This document shows, piece after piece, positions 31,025 through 40,559 of a stretch of DNA of 42,342 nt. The notes beneath the pieces are model-generated. The model ran no database searches. It was not told the DNA's origin and saw nothing but the letters and a program-made list of their open reading frames with translations. The stretch is from positions 1 through 42,342 of the forward strand of contig CACNWH010000010.1 of assembly GCA_902624105.1 (NCBI GenBank). Direction: 5' to 3'. A program made the position numbers and the translations under genes. Each line of letters begins with the position of its first letter. The first letter of the stretch is position 1. Source of the stretch: an uncultured Prochlorococcus sp. Its GTDB lineage: Bacteria; Cyanobacteriota; Cyanobacteriia; PCC-6307; Cyanobiaceae.

Positions 31025-31924
31025 ATGAATCAAACTAATTTATTAAAAAATAATGCTAATTATTCTTGGAATTTTTTAAATTATCCAATTCATACAATCT
31101 CAGCTAATTCGGATAATAGCTCAACAAAAATAGCAATCTTATTAATCCATGGTTTTGGAGCATCTACTGATCATTGGCGTTTTAATATACCCGTATTATC
31201 TTCAGAATATGAAGTACATGCTATTGATTTACTAGGTTTCGGAAAAAGCCCTAAGCCTAATGATGTCGATTATTCAGGATCTTTATGGAAGGAACAAGTT
31301 GTAGCTTATGTTAAAGAAGTAATTCAAAAACCTACTGTGGTAGTTGGTAATTCACTTGGCGGGTATGCAGCACTAGCCGCAGGAGCAGAACTTAATGAAC
31401 TTTCTGCAGGTGTTATTTTACTTAATGCTGCTGGATATTTTAGCGAGGAAAAGCTTGTTAAAAAGAATATCCTTCAAACATCAATTGAAACTGTTGCTGG
31501 AATATTTCTGAAGAATATAGTTTTACAGCGTTTGATCTTTGAAAATATGAGAAATCCAAAGAATATTAAAAAAACCTTAAATCAAGTTTATGTTGATAAA
31601 AAAAATGTTGATGATTACCTTGTTGAATCTATAAGAAATCCATCTTTGGATATTGGAGCTTTTAATGTTTTCAGAAGTGTATTTAATCCATCTGGTCCTC
31701 AAGGAGAACCCTTAGACTCTCTTTTTAATAAGCTTAATGCCCCACTTCTTTTACTATGGGGAAGTAAAGACCCATGGATGAATACTCCAAAAAAAAGAGA
31801 TCTATATAAAAAATATACTCCAGAAAATACTACTGAAGTTGTATTAGATGCTGGCCATTGCCCGCATGATGAAATTCCAGATCAGGTCAATAATCACATA
31901 TTAGATTGGCTTAAGTTACTTTAA
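31025..31924 (+). CDS. Alpha/beta-fold hydrolase (paralogue)
   Basis: A 299-residue alpha/beta hydrolase with HGFGASTDHWRFN, the nucleophile elbow VVGNSLGGYAALAAG, an acid in WGSKDPWM and the His in DAGHCPHDE. It shares the HGFGAS, AIDLLGFG and GHCPHDE segments with the hydrolase at 2498-3412, so the two are clear paralogues. Substrate unknown; this subfamily resembles plastid-type pheophytinase-like and epoxide-hydrolase-like enzymes, but no activity is claimed. It heads a co-directional trio with the mutarotase-like gene (13 bp later) and the sugar-acid kinase. Confidence 0.88.
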   Translation: MNQTNLLKNNANYSWNFLNYPIHTISANSDNSSTKIAILLIHGFGASTDHWRFNIPVLSSEYEVHAIDLLGFGKSPKPNDVDYSGSLWKEQVVAYVKEVIQKPTVVVGNSLGGYAALAAGAELNELSAGVILLNAAGYFSEEKLVKKNILQTSIETVAGIFLKNIVLQRLIFENMRNPKNIKKTLNQVYVDKKNVDDYLVESIRNPSLDIGAFNVFRSVFNPSGPQGEPLDSLFNKLNAPLLLLWGSKDPWMNTPKKRDLYKKYTPENTTEVVLDAGHCPHDEIPDQVNNHILDWLKLL

Positions 31925-31937
31925 AAAAATTTTTTCA

Positions 31938-32780
31938 GTGAAAATTCTAAAAAAAGATACTGGTATTCATACTTTATTTAAAGATAATTATAATTTCATC
32001 GATTTTTGTCCATGCAGAGGGGGTATTATTACAAGTTGGGTATTGAATAATCATCAAATATTATATTTTGATCAAAAAAGATTTTCAGATAAAAAAAAGA
32101 GTATAAGAGGTGGAATTCCAATCTTATTTCCAATCTGCGGCGATCTTGAAGATAAGTCTTTATTCGGTGATGATTTTTTAGATTTAACGCAACATGGATT
32201 TGCTCGTGATCAAGAGTGGAATTTTGAATTTGATCAAAATAAAGATACTCTATTTTTAACCTTAAGTGATAATGAAATAACTAGAAAATACTTTCCTTAT
32301 TCTTTTGAATTAAAAATTGAGATAACTTTGAATATTGCAACCTTAATATTTAATATTGAAATTTTCAATAAATCAAAAACCAAAATGCCAGTAAATTTTG
32401 GTTTGCATCCATATTTTAATATTTCTGATTTTATCAATATAAAATTTGAAGATTATCCTAAATGCTGCTTAAATCAAAAAACTAATAATTTGGTAAAAAC
32501 TGAAAATTTATTAAGGAATTCATTTAAAGGGATAGATTTATTAATGTACTCTTCGTGTAAAACATCTTTTATAGATTATGGTTTGAAAAGAAAGATTACT
32601 TTAATTAATCCATCTCCATTGGATATATCAGTTATTTGGTCAGATCCGCCAAGAAAGATGTTATGTATGGAACCATGGACAAGTCCAAGAAATTCTCTAG
32701 GAAATGGGTGTAGGAAAATAGAAATTATGCCAAATTATTCTCAAAAGTTATATACATCTATATCGGTTGAAAATTTATAA
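31938..32780 (+). CDS. Aldose 1-epimerase-like (galactose mutarotase fold) protein
   Basis: A 280-residue galactose-mutarotase-fold protein starting at GTG. Recognisable segments are GGIPILFPICGDLED, the catalytic-region LTQHGFARDQEWNF (His), FGLHPYFN (second His) and CMEPWTSPRNSLGNG. The layout fits the YeaD/hexose-6-phosphate mutarotase branch, which interconverts sugar anomers; the exact sugar is unknown. It lies between the hydrolase (13 bp) and the sugar-acid kinase (6 bp) in an apparent operon. Confidence 0.85.
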   Translation: MKILKKDTGIHTLFKDNYNFIDFCPCRGGIITSWVLNNHQILYFDQKRFSDKKKSIRGGIPILFPICGDLEDKSLFGDDFLDLTQHGFARDQEWNFEFDQNKDTLFLTLSDNEITRKYFPYSFELKIEITLNIATLIFNIEIFNKSKTKMPVNFGLHPYFNISDFINIKFEDYPKCCLNQKTNNLVKTENLLRNSFKGIDLLMYSSCKTSFIDYGLKRKITLINPSPLDISVIWSDPPRKMLCMEPWTSPRNSLGNGCRKIEIMPNYSQKLYTSISVENL

Positions 32781-32786
32781 ACGTTT

Positions 32787-34142
32787 ATGAAAATAATAAT
32801 TATTGATGATGACCCTACTGGATCGCAAACAGTCAATGGTTGTAATTTACTTCTAAAATGGGATTATGAAACTTTACTAAAGGGTTTAAAAAGTACTTCA
32901 AATCTTTTGTTTATATTAGCTAATACCAGGTCTTTGTCTGAAAAAGATGTGAAAATAAGATTAATAGAAATTTGTGCTTCTTTGAATGAAATTATGAATA
33001 ATTCCTTATTTGCAGAAGAAGAATTTGTTGTAATAAGTAGAGGAGATTCGACTTTAAGAGGACATAATTTTATAGAGCCATTCATTATTAATGAATTATT
33101 GGGTCCTTTTGATGCAACTTTTTATATACCAGCTTTTATAGAGGGGAATCGAACTACAGTAAACGGAAATCATTTTGTTGGTAATATTCCTATTCACAAG
33201 ACAATCTTTTCAAAAGATAAGATTTTCGGTTTTAATACTAGTAATGTAAAAGAGTTGATATATGAGCAAAGTAATCACCAGTTAGATTTTAATCATATTG
33301 AGAATATATTTATTAAGGATTTTGAAGTATTAGAAACTAATCAACCAAATAAACTTTATTTGTATATGAAAAATTTAAAGAATAATAAAAAAGTAATTGT
33401 AGACATAAGGGATTATTGTCAATTAGATAAATTTTCTAGAATCATAAAAAGTCTTCTAAAAAAAAAGAAATTTCTTTTTAGAAGTGCTGCAAGTTTTATC
33501 AGTTCTCTATCGAATGTTAAACAAACTAAAAAAGAGAATATTTACTTTTCTCAATTAAGAAAGAAAAATAATAATGATAAAATGTTGAAAGGGTTAATAG
33601 TTGTTGGTTCTTATAATGAATTAACAACACTTCAATTAAATAAAGTTTTAAGCATAAGTTTATGTCAACCAATAGAAATTAATGTTTTAAAGCTTTATGC
33701 ATTATTTAAAATTGAAGATAATTTGAAACAAATAAATTCTCTTAGGAAATCAATAGTACATTCTATTAAACAAAATTTAAGCCAAGATTTTGTTCCTGTT
33801 TTATATACATCAAGAGAAATTGTTTCTCCTAGAGATAATAATGACTTAATTCAGTTTCAACTATTTTTATCATCTTTCATATCTGAAATAGTTTCAGTTA
33901 TTAAAAATGACATAGGGTATTTGATCTCTAAAGGAGGAATAACTACAAATACTATCCTCAGTGAGGGATTAAAAGCAGACTCAGTTTATTTGGAAGGTCA
34001 AATTCTTCCGGGTATTTCTTTAGTAACATTCAATTTACAAGAACAGAAAGGGAAATTGCCAATAGTCACTTTTCCAGGAAATATTGGAAACAATATGTCT
34101 TTAGTGAAAGCCTTAGAAATTCTCGAAAATAAGAATTTTTAA
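32787..34142 (+). CDS. Four-carbon acid sugar kinase family protein (DUF1537)
   Basis: A 451-residue two-domain protein. The N-terminal domain begins IIIIDDDPTGSQTV, the DDxTGA-like motif of the four-carbon acid sugar kinase (OtnK/DtnK, YgbK) family, and contains SRGDSTLRGH. The nucleotide-binding C domain shows LISKGGITTNTILSEGL and VTFPGNIGNN. Known members phosphorylate L-threonate or D-erythronate. The usual partners (dehydrogenase, aldolase, isomerase) are not adjacent, so the substrate is open. The family was formerly often misannotated as a type III effector. It is convergent with icd, overlapping by four bases. Confidence 0.85.
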   Translation: MKIIIIDDDPTGSQTVNGCNLLLKWDYETLLKGLKSTSNLLFILANTRSLSEKDVKIRLIEICASLNEIMNNSLFAEEEFVVISRGDSTLRGHNFIEPFIINELLGPFDATFYIPAFIEGNRTTVNGNHFVGNIPIHKTIFSKDKIFGFNTSNVKELIYEQSNHQLDFNHIENIFIKDFEVLETNQPNKLYLYMKNLKNNKKVIVDIRDYCQLDKFSRIIKSLLKKKKFLFRSAASFISSLSNVKQTKKENIYFSQLRKKNNNDKMLKGLIVVGSYNELTTLQLNKVLSISLCQPIEINVLKLYALFKIEDNLKQINSLRKSIVHSIKQNLSQDFVPVLYTSREIVSPRDNNDLIQFQLFLSSFISEIVSVIKNDIGYLISKGGITTNTILSEGLKADSVYLEGQILPGISLVTFNLQEQKGKLPIVTFPGNIGNNMSLVKALEILENKNF

Positions 34143-35563
34143 AAGTTATTTATTATTGAATCAGCAAATTGACTGCACGATAAAGGTTCGACTGAAGGTT
34201 TCATTAATCTTGCTAAATCATATGTGACGTTTTTATTTTCAATTGATTTACTAATACCTTTTGTAATTAAGTTTGCAGCTTCGTTCCATCCGAAATATTC
34301 CAACATCATTACTCCACTTAATATTACAGATCCAGGATTTATTTTATTTAATCCTGCATGCTTTGGTGCAGTTCCGTGTGTGGCTTCAAAAATTGCAGCT
34401 TTATCTCCAATATTAGCACCAGGAGCCATACCTAATCCTCCAACAATTGCAGCAGCAGCGTCAGATAAATAATCTCCATTTAAATTGAGTGTTGCTAATA
34501 TTGAATACTCTTGAGGTCTGGTTTGGATTTGTTGAAAAATACTATCAGCGATGCGATCATCAATTAAAACTAAATTTTTCCATTTATTTTTACCATGAGA
34601 ATCAGAAATACTTGATATTACATGCTTTATTTCTTCGCAAATATCGTTTCTTTTAGAGTAAGTTAATTTATCGAAACCAGGTTCAATTAATCTTGCGTTA
34701 TTCTCTATTGAGATTTCATGCTTTTTCTCTAAGTTATCTAAAATCCAACTTTCTCTTTCAGTTATGCAATCATCTCTGAACTCATTTTTGGCTAATTCAT
34801 ATCCCCAATCTCTAAAGGCTCCCTCTGTAAATTTCATTATATTTCCTTTATGAACAAGTGTTACGTGTCTTTTATTTCCAGATAATTTTTTTGCATGATC
34901 TATTGCCTTCCTAATATGTCTTTGACTTCCAAATTTACTTACGGGTTTAATTCCTACTCCTGCGCTTATTGGCAGTGATCTATTTTTTAGCTTTGGACTA
35001 TTTGGAATAGCATTATTATTTATGTAGTTTATTAAATTTATACAATTCTCATCTTCAGCCTCCCACTCAATACCCATATATATATCTTCAGTATTTTCTC
35101 TGTAAACAATGATATCTAAATCCTGGGGAGACTTATGAGGACTTGGCGTCCCTGAATAGTATTTACAGGGTCTTACACAGCTATATAAATCAAAAATTTG
35201 TCTTAAAGCAACATTGAGTGATCGTATACCTCCTCCTATTGGTGTCGTTAAAGGACCTTTGATGGCTACCCCATAATGTTTAATTGCCTCAATTGTGTCA
35301 TCAGGGAGATAATTATAAGTTCCATATACATCACAAGCTTCATCACCTGCATAGACTTTAAACCAATTAATTTTTCGTTCATCGCGATAACTATGTTTAA
35401 TAGATGCATCAATAACTCTTTGAGTTGCAGGCCATATATCTACTCCTGTTCCATCACCTCTAATAAATGGAACAATTGGATGATCAGGGACAATTGGTTT
35501 ACCATCTTGGAAGGTTATTACTTGACCGTCGGTGGGATTATTTAATTTTTCAAAATTAGGCAT
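34139..35563 (-). CDS. icd: NADP-dependent isocitrate dehydrogenase
   Basis: A 474-residue isocitrate dehydrogenase. It shows FIRGDGTGVDIWPA, the substrate-binding GGGIRSLNVALRQ, YRENTEDIYMGIEWE, VHKGNIMKFTEGAFRDWGYE and the NADP-binding HGTAPKHAGLNKINPGS. It converts isocitrate to 2-oxoglutarate, the carbon skeleton for ammonium assimilation in cyanobacteria. I choose the ATG at 35563 (MPNFEKLNNPTDG); an in-frame ATG at 35605 would add 14 residues without family support. The 3' end overlaps the sugar-acid kinase by four bases. Confidence 0.96.
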   Translation of the reverse strand: MPNFEKLNNPTDGQVITFQDGKPIVPDHPIVPFIRGDGTGVDIWPATQRVIDASIKHSYRDERKINWFKVYAGDEACDVYGTYNYLPDDTIEAIKHYGVAIKGPLTTPIGGGIRSLNVALRQIFDLYSCVRPCKYYSGTPSPHKSPQDLDIIVYRENTEDIYMGIEWEAEDENCINLINYINNNAIPNSPKLKNRSLPISAGVGIKPVSKFGSQRHIRKAIDHAKKLSGNKRHVTLVHKGNIMKFTEGAFRDWGYELAKNEFRDDCITERESWILDNLEKKHEISIENNARLIEPGFDKLTYSKRNDICEEIKHVISSISDSHGKNKWKNLVLIDDRIADSIFQQIQTRPQEYSILATLNLNGDYLSDAAAAIVGGLGMAPGANIGDKAAIFEATHGTAPKHAGLNKINPGSVILSGVMMLEYFGWNEAANLITKGISKSIENKNVTYDLARLMKPSVEPLSCSQFADSIINNF

Positions 35564-35624
35564 AAAGGTTAAATTGTGGTGATAAATATTTATTAATTTG
35601 TACAATCTAATTGACTATAAGTGC

Positions 35625-35658
35625 TTAATTACAAAAAAAATTTTTTTTAGTTAATTAA
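35625..35658. repeat. A8-T8 palindrome with flanking arms in the icd upstream region
   Basis: Eight A and eight T (35633-35648) are flanked by TTAATTA (35625-35631) and GTTAATTAA (35650-35658), making an imperfect all-AT inverted repeat of about 34 bp in the 208-bp divergent region between icd and the next gene. It could be a curved promoter-proximal tract or a terminator-like hairpin. The rest of this region shows no gene. Confidence 0.3.
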
Positions 35659-35771
35659 AATTCATAAAGGATAATTAATCTTCATTTCAACATTTTTATT
35701 AAAATTAAAAGTTAATAATTAGCTTCAGTAAGCGAAAATATGTAATTTTAAGCTTAATAATTAAAACAATT

Positions 35772-36200
35772 ATGAATGCTAGTTCTAATGTGAGAAATTT
35801 AGATATTGCTAATAAGATAGCCTCAACGGCAACTTTGTTTCGAAAATATTTTCCTGAAGCAATAGTGAACTTTAGTCCTTGGGATAATATGAGCGACAAT
35901 CAATTATTTGATACGATTGACTTTTCGTTCCAATTCCCAGGCTGGAGTCCTTCTTTAGAATGTAAGGCTATATTGTTACAATTAAGAGTTGCAGAATTAG
36001 ATAAGGAAGTACCAAAACTTTTAGGTATTGTTATGAAAGGAATGATTTTGCCCAAAGAAAGATGGAGAGTAGCCACAATCGGCAAATGGGAAATGACTGG
36101 TACTCACTTGCCTCAACAAGCTCAAATAGATAGTTTATTTTTAGTTTGCAAAGAACTTTATAAGTTATTCTCTACAACATCCTCAAGTAACAAAAATTAG
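35772..36200 (+). CDS. Conserved hypothetical cyanobacterial protein
   Basis: A 142-residue soluble protein without signal peptide or membrane span. The segment IDFSFQFPGWSPSLECKAILLQLR and RWRVATIGKWEMTGTHLPQQ look like a conserved domain core. It has no recognisable catalytic motif. It is of the type conserved across picocyanobacteria and located 58 bp upstream of ho1 in the same direction, so a link to bilin metabolism is conceivable but unsupported beyond position. Confidence 0.75.
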   Translation: MNASSNVRNLDIANKIASTATLFRKYFPEAIVNFSPWDNMSDNQLFDTIDFSFQFPGWSPSLECKAILLQLRVAELDKEVPKLLGIVMKGMILPKERWRVATIGKWEMTGTHLPQQAQIDSLFLVCKELYKLFSTTSSSNKN

Positions 36201-36258
36201 CTGAATTTTGTATTTTGTATGTAAATTGAAGATATATTGATAACTACAATTAGTTTAA

Positions 36259-36969
36259 ATGGCAGTAGCTCTTGCAGGACAATTGAGGGAGGGGACAAAA
36301 AAATCCCACACCATGGCTGAAAACACAGGTTTTATTGCTTGTTTTTTGAAAGGAGTTGTTGAAAAAACTTCTTATAGAAAATTGATAAGTGATTTATATT
36401 TTGTATATCAAGCTATGGAAGATGAGATTGATAGATTAGTCAAAGAAGAGCATCCTATAATAAAGCACATAGGATTTAAGGAATTATATAGGAAGGAAAC
36501 TTTAGAAAATGATTTAAAATTTTATTATGGTGAGAGTTGGAGTAACAAAATACAAATATCTGATTCGGCTCAACTTTATGTAAATAGAATTCGTTCGGTT
36601 GCTTCTCAATCTCCTGAATTGTTAGTTGGGCATCACTATACAAGGTATATTGGTGATTTATCAGGCGGACAAATTTTAAAGAAAATTGCCAAGAAAGCTC
36701 TTAATTTGGAAGGGGAAAATGGTTTAAATTTTTATGAATTTAAATTAATTGATGATGAAAAGGAATTTAAGAAGTCCTATTCAAAGACTCTCAATAACCT
36801 TCCTATTGATCAATATGTTGCAGATAAGATAGTAGAGGAAGCCAATGAAGCTTTTTTATATAATATGAAAATGTTTAAGGAATTAGAGGGTAACTTAATC
36901 GCAGTATTGGGTAAGATCGTTTTTAATTTTATAACAAAAAAAGTTAGAAAAGGTAGTACTGAAAAATAG
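36259..36969 (+). CDS. ho1: Heme oxygenase
   Basis: A 236-residue heme oxygenase. The proximal heme ligand is His17 in [16 protein letters not shown]. The distal helix is [21 protein letters not shown] near residues 130-150, with the glycines that kink over the heme. It opens heme to biliverdin IXa, with Fe2+ and CO released, using reduced ferredoxin. It is the first gene of ho1-pebA-pebB, five bases before pebA, so the three steps from heme to phycoerythrobilin are in one operon. Confidence 0.97.
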   Translation: MAVALAGQLREGTKKSHTMAENTGFIACFLKGVVEKTSYRKLISDLYFVYQAMEDEIDRLVKEEHPIIKHIGFKELYRKETLENDLKFYYGESWSNKIQISDSAQLYVNRIRSVASQSPELLVGHHYTRYIGDLSGGQILKKIAKKALNLEGENGLNFYEFKLIDDEKEFKKSYSKTLNNLPIDQYVADKIVEEANEAFLYNMKMFKELEGNLIAVLGKIVFNFITKKVRKGSTEK

Positions 36970-36974
36970 AGATT

Positions 36975-37670
36975 ATGTTTGAATCTTTAAATGATGTTTT
37001 ACATAATAAGTTAAAAAAAATAGGTGCAAAAAAATTAAATATATCAGAAGAATTTAGCGAATTTAAAAGTAAAGATAAAAAATACACAATTAAAAATTGG
37101 CTTTTTGAATCTCCAAGCTTTAGAAAGTGGAGGATTACCAAATTAGATGGAGGAGAAAAAATACAAGTTTTCAATACTGTCGCCTATCCAAATTTTAAAT
37201 GTGAACAACCGATTTTAGGAGTTGATATTTTATGGTTTGGAAATTCTCAAAAGCTATTAACTGTTTTAGACTATCAACCATTGATCCAGAAAAATGAATA
37301 TTTACAAAAATATTGTGCCAAGTTAAATGAAATTAAAAATAAATATTCAGAATTTGACAATACAAAAATGAAAAGAATTTATGATTCAAATAAATATTTC
37401 TCACCATGGGTAATTATCTGTAGAGGCAACAAATCTAATCTTGATGAAGATTTGTGTAATATTTTTTATCTATTTTTAGAGGAATATTTAAAAATCAATG
37501 TTTTTTTCTCTGAAAATCAATTTTTAAATTCACAAGAAATACAAGCAAAACATTTTGAGTATGATCAATATAGTGCAGAGAAAGATCCTGCAGATAAATT
37601 GTTTAAGAAGTTTTTTGGTGAAGAGTGGACTGCAAAATTTATGAGAAATTTTTTGTTTACATCAAATTAA
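36975..37670 (+). CDS. pebA: 15,16-dihydrobiliverdin:ferredoxin oxidoreductase PebA
   Basis: A 231-residue ferredoxin-dependent bilin reductase. Family segments include [54 protein letters not shown] and [26 protein letters not shown]. PebA reduces biliverdin at C15-C16 to dihydrobiliverdin. The assignment as PebA, not PebB, rests on sequence recognition and the standard order directly before pebB. Spacing is five bases from ho1 and six to pebB. Confidence 0.95.
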   Translation: MFESLNDVLHNKLKKIGAKKLNISEEFSEFKSKDKKYTIKNWLFESPSFRKWRITKLDGGEKIQVFNTVAYPNFKCEQPILGVDILWFGNSQKLLTVLDYQPLIQKNEYLQKYCAKLNEIKNKYSEFDNTKMKRIYDSNKYFSPWVIICRGNKSNLDEDLCNIFYLFLEEYLKINVFFSENQFLNSQEIQAKHFEYDQYSAEKDPADKLFKKFFGEEWTAKFMRNFLFTSN

Positions 37671-37676
37671 AATTAA

Positions 37677-38438
37677 ATGCATATTGAAAAAACTATTTTT
37701 TTAAAAAATGAATGGAGATGGTCTAAATTTCAAAAATACATAATTTATAAATTAGATCAATATGATTTTCAAGAATATAAAATCCCTTCAGAATATTCTT
37801 TTAGAAAATCAACTTATGGATCTAGAAAAAACAATTTAAATGCCATACTTTGTACTTGGGCAGGCAAAAATGAAAGGATAGATTTTTGTAGATCTGTTTG
37901 TATTAATAGCCCTTCCTATTGTGTTTTAAATTTTTTAATAATACCTAAAAGTCAATATAATATTCCTTTTTTGGGAGTTGATTTTGTATCTCTACCTAAT
38001 TACCATTTAATAGTTTTGGATTTTCAACCTTCATGGCATATCAGCAAACAATTTGATAAAAACTTATTAAAAGAACTTATAACCATAAAGGAAGAGTTTC
38101 ATCAAAAAGTACCAATGGCTGCAAAAATGTCAGAGCACATAGCGCAATTCTTTTCGCCAGGTGTTATTTGGTCCAAATTGCCAAAAGAGGAAAAAAGTGA
38201 AAATTTGATTAATAATAATTTATATCCAACTTTTAAAAAATATTTGGATTTATATTTAAATATTCTTTTTAGAGCAGAAGAGGTTCATTTAGAAGTTCAA
38301 GAAGAACTGATTAATGGACAAATGCATTATCTTGAATACAGAAAATCCAATGACCCAGCAAGACCTATGCTTAAAGTCTTATTTGGAGAAACTTTTACCG
38401 AATCATTAATAAATAATTTATTATTTAAAATAAAATAA
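37677..38438 (+). CDS. pebB: Phycoerythrobilin:ferredoxin oxidoreductase PebB
   Basis: A 253-residue bilin reductase paralogous to PebA. Segments include FLIIPKSQYNIPFLGVDFVSLP, LIVLDFQPSWHI, AQFFSPGVIWSK and YLEYRKSNDPARPMLKVLFGE. PebB reduces dihydrobiliverdin at the A-ring diene to phycoerythrobilin. It completes the ho1-pebA-pebB operon. In high-light Prochlorococcus the bilin has few acceptors, as only a reduced phycoerythrin remains. Confidence 0.95.
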   Translation: MHIEKTIFLKNEWRWSKFQKYIIYKLDQYDFQEYKIPSEYSFRKSTYGSRKNNLNAILCTWAGKNERIDFCRSVCINSPSYCVLNFLIIPKSQYNIPFLGVDFVSLPNYHLIVLDFQPSWHISKQFDKNLLKELITIKEEFHQKVPMAAKMSEHIAQFFSPGVIWSKLPKEEKSENLINNNLYPTFKKYLDLYLNILFRAEEVHLEVQEELINGQMHYLEYRKSNDPARPMLKVLFGETFTESLINNLLFKIK

Positions 38439-38455
38439 TCACACTACTAAAAAAT

Positions 38456-38956
38456 ATGGATAAAACAGCAGTCTTATTTGTCTGTTTAGGTAATATCTGT
38501 AGGTCTCCTGCTGCTGAAGCAATTTTTCAAAATTTAATTGAAGATAAAGGTATTGGTAATCAATTTATCGTGGATTCTGCTGGAACAGGGAGTTGGCATG
38601 TAGGTAAAAAGGCAGATTCGAGGATGAGATTTGCCGCTAAACAGAGAAATATTAATATCACTAGTAATGCAAGACAAATTAGAGAAGATGACTTTCGTAC
38701 GTTTAATTATATTTTAGTAATGGATAACTCTAATTTTAAAAATGTTATTAATTTAAAGAATCGAATAAAAGGTTCAGATTTTGCAAAAATTTTAAAAATG
38801 CAAGATTTTTCTTCAAATTTTAATGAGAAAGAAGTTCCAGATCCATATTTTGGAGGAGATGCTGGATTTGATTATGTTCTTGATATCTTAGAAGATTCTG
38901 TAAGCTGTTTTTTAAAAAATATTACTAACTTTAAAGATGTAATTCCTTTGGAATAG
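38456..38956 (+). CDS. Low-molecular-weight protein-tyrosine phosphatase
   Basis: A 166-residue LMW-PTP. The P-loop VCLGNICRSP holds the nucleophile Cys10 and Arg16 (CX5R). The general-acid Asp is in VPDPYFGG near residue 124. Homologues dephosphorylate protein tyrosine or phosphoarginine; the substrate is unknown. It follows pebB by 17 bp and may be part of the same transcript. The last 26 bases overlap the convergent panC-cmk gene. Confidence 0.92.
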   Translation: MDKTAVLFVCLGNICRSPAAEAIFQNLIEDKGIGNQFIVDSAGTGSWHVGKKADSRMRFAAKQRNINITSNARQIREDDFRTFNYILVMDNSNFKNVINLKNRIKGSDFAKILKMQDFSSNFNEKEVPDPYFGGDAGFDYVLDILEDSVSCFLKNITNFKDVIPLE

Positions 38957-40460
38957 TTTCAAAATAAATTTCTAATATCTTGTCAACAACTTGATTTATT
39001 GTATAACCATCACTAATTATTTCTATAGCATCTTCAGCCTTAATTAATGGTGAAATTTTACGATTGGTATCGTCAAAATCTCTTTTCTCTATCTCATTCT
39101 TCAACTGTTCAAAATCAACAATACCATGATCCATCGCTTCTAACTCATCTTTTCTTCTTTTTGCTCTTTCATTAATCGTAGCTGTGAGAAAAATTTTTAA
39201 TTCTGCATCGGGAAATACTTTAGACCCAATATCTCTTCCTTCCGCTACTATCCCTCCATTATCTCCAATTTTTCTTTGTTCTTTAACTAGAAATTCTCTA
39301 ACTTCCTTAATGGAAGCGATTGATGAAACGATAGAGCTAATTTCTTGGGAACGAATTTTTTCAGTAACATTGTGATTATTGATGATTACATGCTGCTTAG
39401 CCCCCTCGACTGATTTAAATTTTATGGAGATATTACTTAAAAATGAATTTAAATCTTTATGGTTATCATAATTTATTTTTTCTTTTATTAAATACCAACT
39501 TAAAGCTCTATACATCGCTCCAGTATCTAAAAAAATAAAATTTAATCTTTTAGCGATTAATTTAGTTACAGTACTTTTGCCAGAACCTGCTGGTCCATCT
39601 ATTGCAATAATAGGATCTCTTTTCATGAAAAAAACATGATCAATTAATCTTGTATCTCCACATATTATCGCACCTGCAAGCATTGTTATATTCATTTCAG
39701 ATGTTGATTCTTTTAAATTAAAAGCATTAACATGTTTAAGGTATTCAACTCTTATATCTTTGCCTTTTAGTCTCTTTATGATTTTTCCTAAGCTAATAGT
39801 CTTTGTTTGATTGAATATTTTTTTAGCGTGAAATAACTCCTTTGAAAAAAACTTTAATTTCTCCCTATCATTTTTTACTAAAAGATTATTACGAGAACTA
39901 AATGGTATCCCATTAAGATCCCTATGAGTATCTATAGATTTAATTGCTACTCTAAGATTATATTTAGTGACCATCTCTTTGATAATTAACAATTGTTGCC
40001 AATCTTTTTCTCCTAGAAAAATAACTTCTGGTCTTACAATATTTATTAACCTATAAACGACAGTACAAACTCCATCAAAATGTCCTTCTCTATATATCCC
40101 ACATAAAGTATTTGACAGATTCTCTGATGCTTTTATGTATTTAATTTTATTTACATTTTTAGGAAATATTTCGTCCACACAAGGTATAAAAATTGCATTA
40201 GCTCCTGCAGAAAAAGCTAAATCAATATCTTTATTAATAGTTCTTGGATAATTTATTAAATCTTTTTTATCATTAAATTGAAGAGGATTAATAAAAATAC
40301 TTAATAATACTAAATTATTTTTTGATTTTTTAGCTTCTCTAATTAATTTTTCATGTCCTGGGTGAAGATTCCCCATAGTAGGGACAAAGTTTATATTTCT
40401 TTGATTAATTAGCCTCCATTCGTTTAATTCTTTTATTGTTTTGAGAATGGTTTTAGTCAC
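38931..40460 (-). CDS. panC/cmk: Bifunctional pantothenate synthetase / cytidylate kinase
   Basis: A 509-residue fusion known from cyanobacteria. The PanC half (about residues 1-275) has FVPTMGNLHPGHEKLI, the HxGH-type nucleotidyl motif, FINPLQFNDKKD and VFLGEKDWQQ-like VIFLGEKDWQQL; it joins pantoate and beta-alanine. The Cmk half (about 280-509) has AIDGPAGSGKSTVTKLIA (P-loop), FLDTGAMYRALSWYL and VAEGRDIGSKVFPDA, and phosphorylates CMP/dCMP. Co-translation may coordinate CoA and nucleotide supply. The gene overlaps the LMW-PTP by 26 bases at the 3' end and is divergent from purM. Confidence 0.96.
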   Translation of the reverse strand: MTKTILKTIKELNEWRLINQRNINFVPTMGNLHPGHEKLIREAKKSKNNLVLLSIFINPLQFNDKKDLINYPRTINKDIDLAFSAGANAIFIPCVDEIFPKNVNKIKYIKASENLSNTLCGIYREGHFDGVCTVVYRLINIVRPEVIFLGEKDWQQLLIIKEMVTKYNLRVAIKSIDTHRDLNGIPFSSRNNLLVKNDREKLKFFSKELFHAKKIFNQTKTISLGKIIKRLKGKDIRVEYLKHVNAFNLKESTSEMNITMLAGAIICGDTRLIDHVFFMKRDPIIAIDGPAGSGKSTVTKLIAKRLNFIFLDTGAMYRALSWYLIKEKINYDNHKDLNSFLSNISIKFKSVEGAKQHVIINNHNVTEKIRSQEISSIVSSIASIKEVREFLVKEQRKIGDNGGIVAEGRDIGSKVFPDAELKIFLTATINERAKRRKDELEAMDHGIVDFEQLKNEIEKRDFDDTNRKISPLIKAEDAIEIISDGYTINQVVDKILEIYFETIPKELHL

Positions 40461-40559
40461 TTTTGGTTTTACAAAATAAATCTTTTAACTAATAATTACT
40501 GGACAAAACTAATCTTAATAGGAATATCTATATAGAAGAAGTTTATCATTCTATTATTT

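Noticed and set aside
35725-35740. GTA-N8-TAT as an NtcA box for icd
   Set aside because: The second half-site deviates from TAC, and the distance to the icd start is long; not enough support.
35705-35899. A 64-codon minus-strand open frame upstream of icd
   Set aside because: It overlaps the start of the conserved gene at 35772-36200 in antisense and shows no protein-like pattern.
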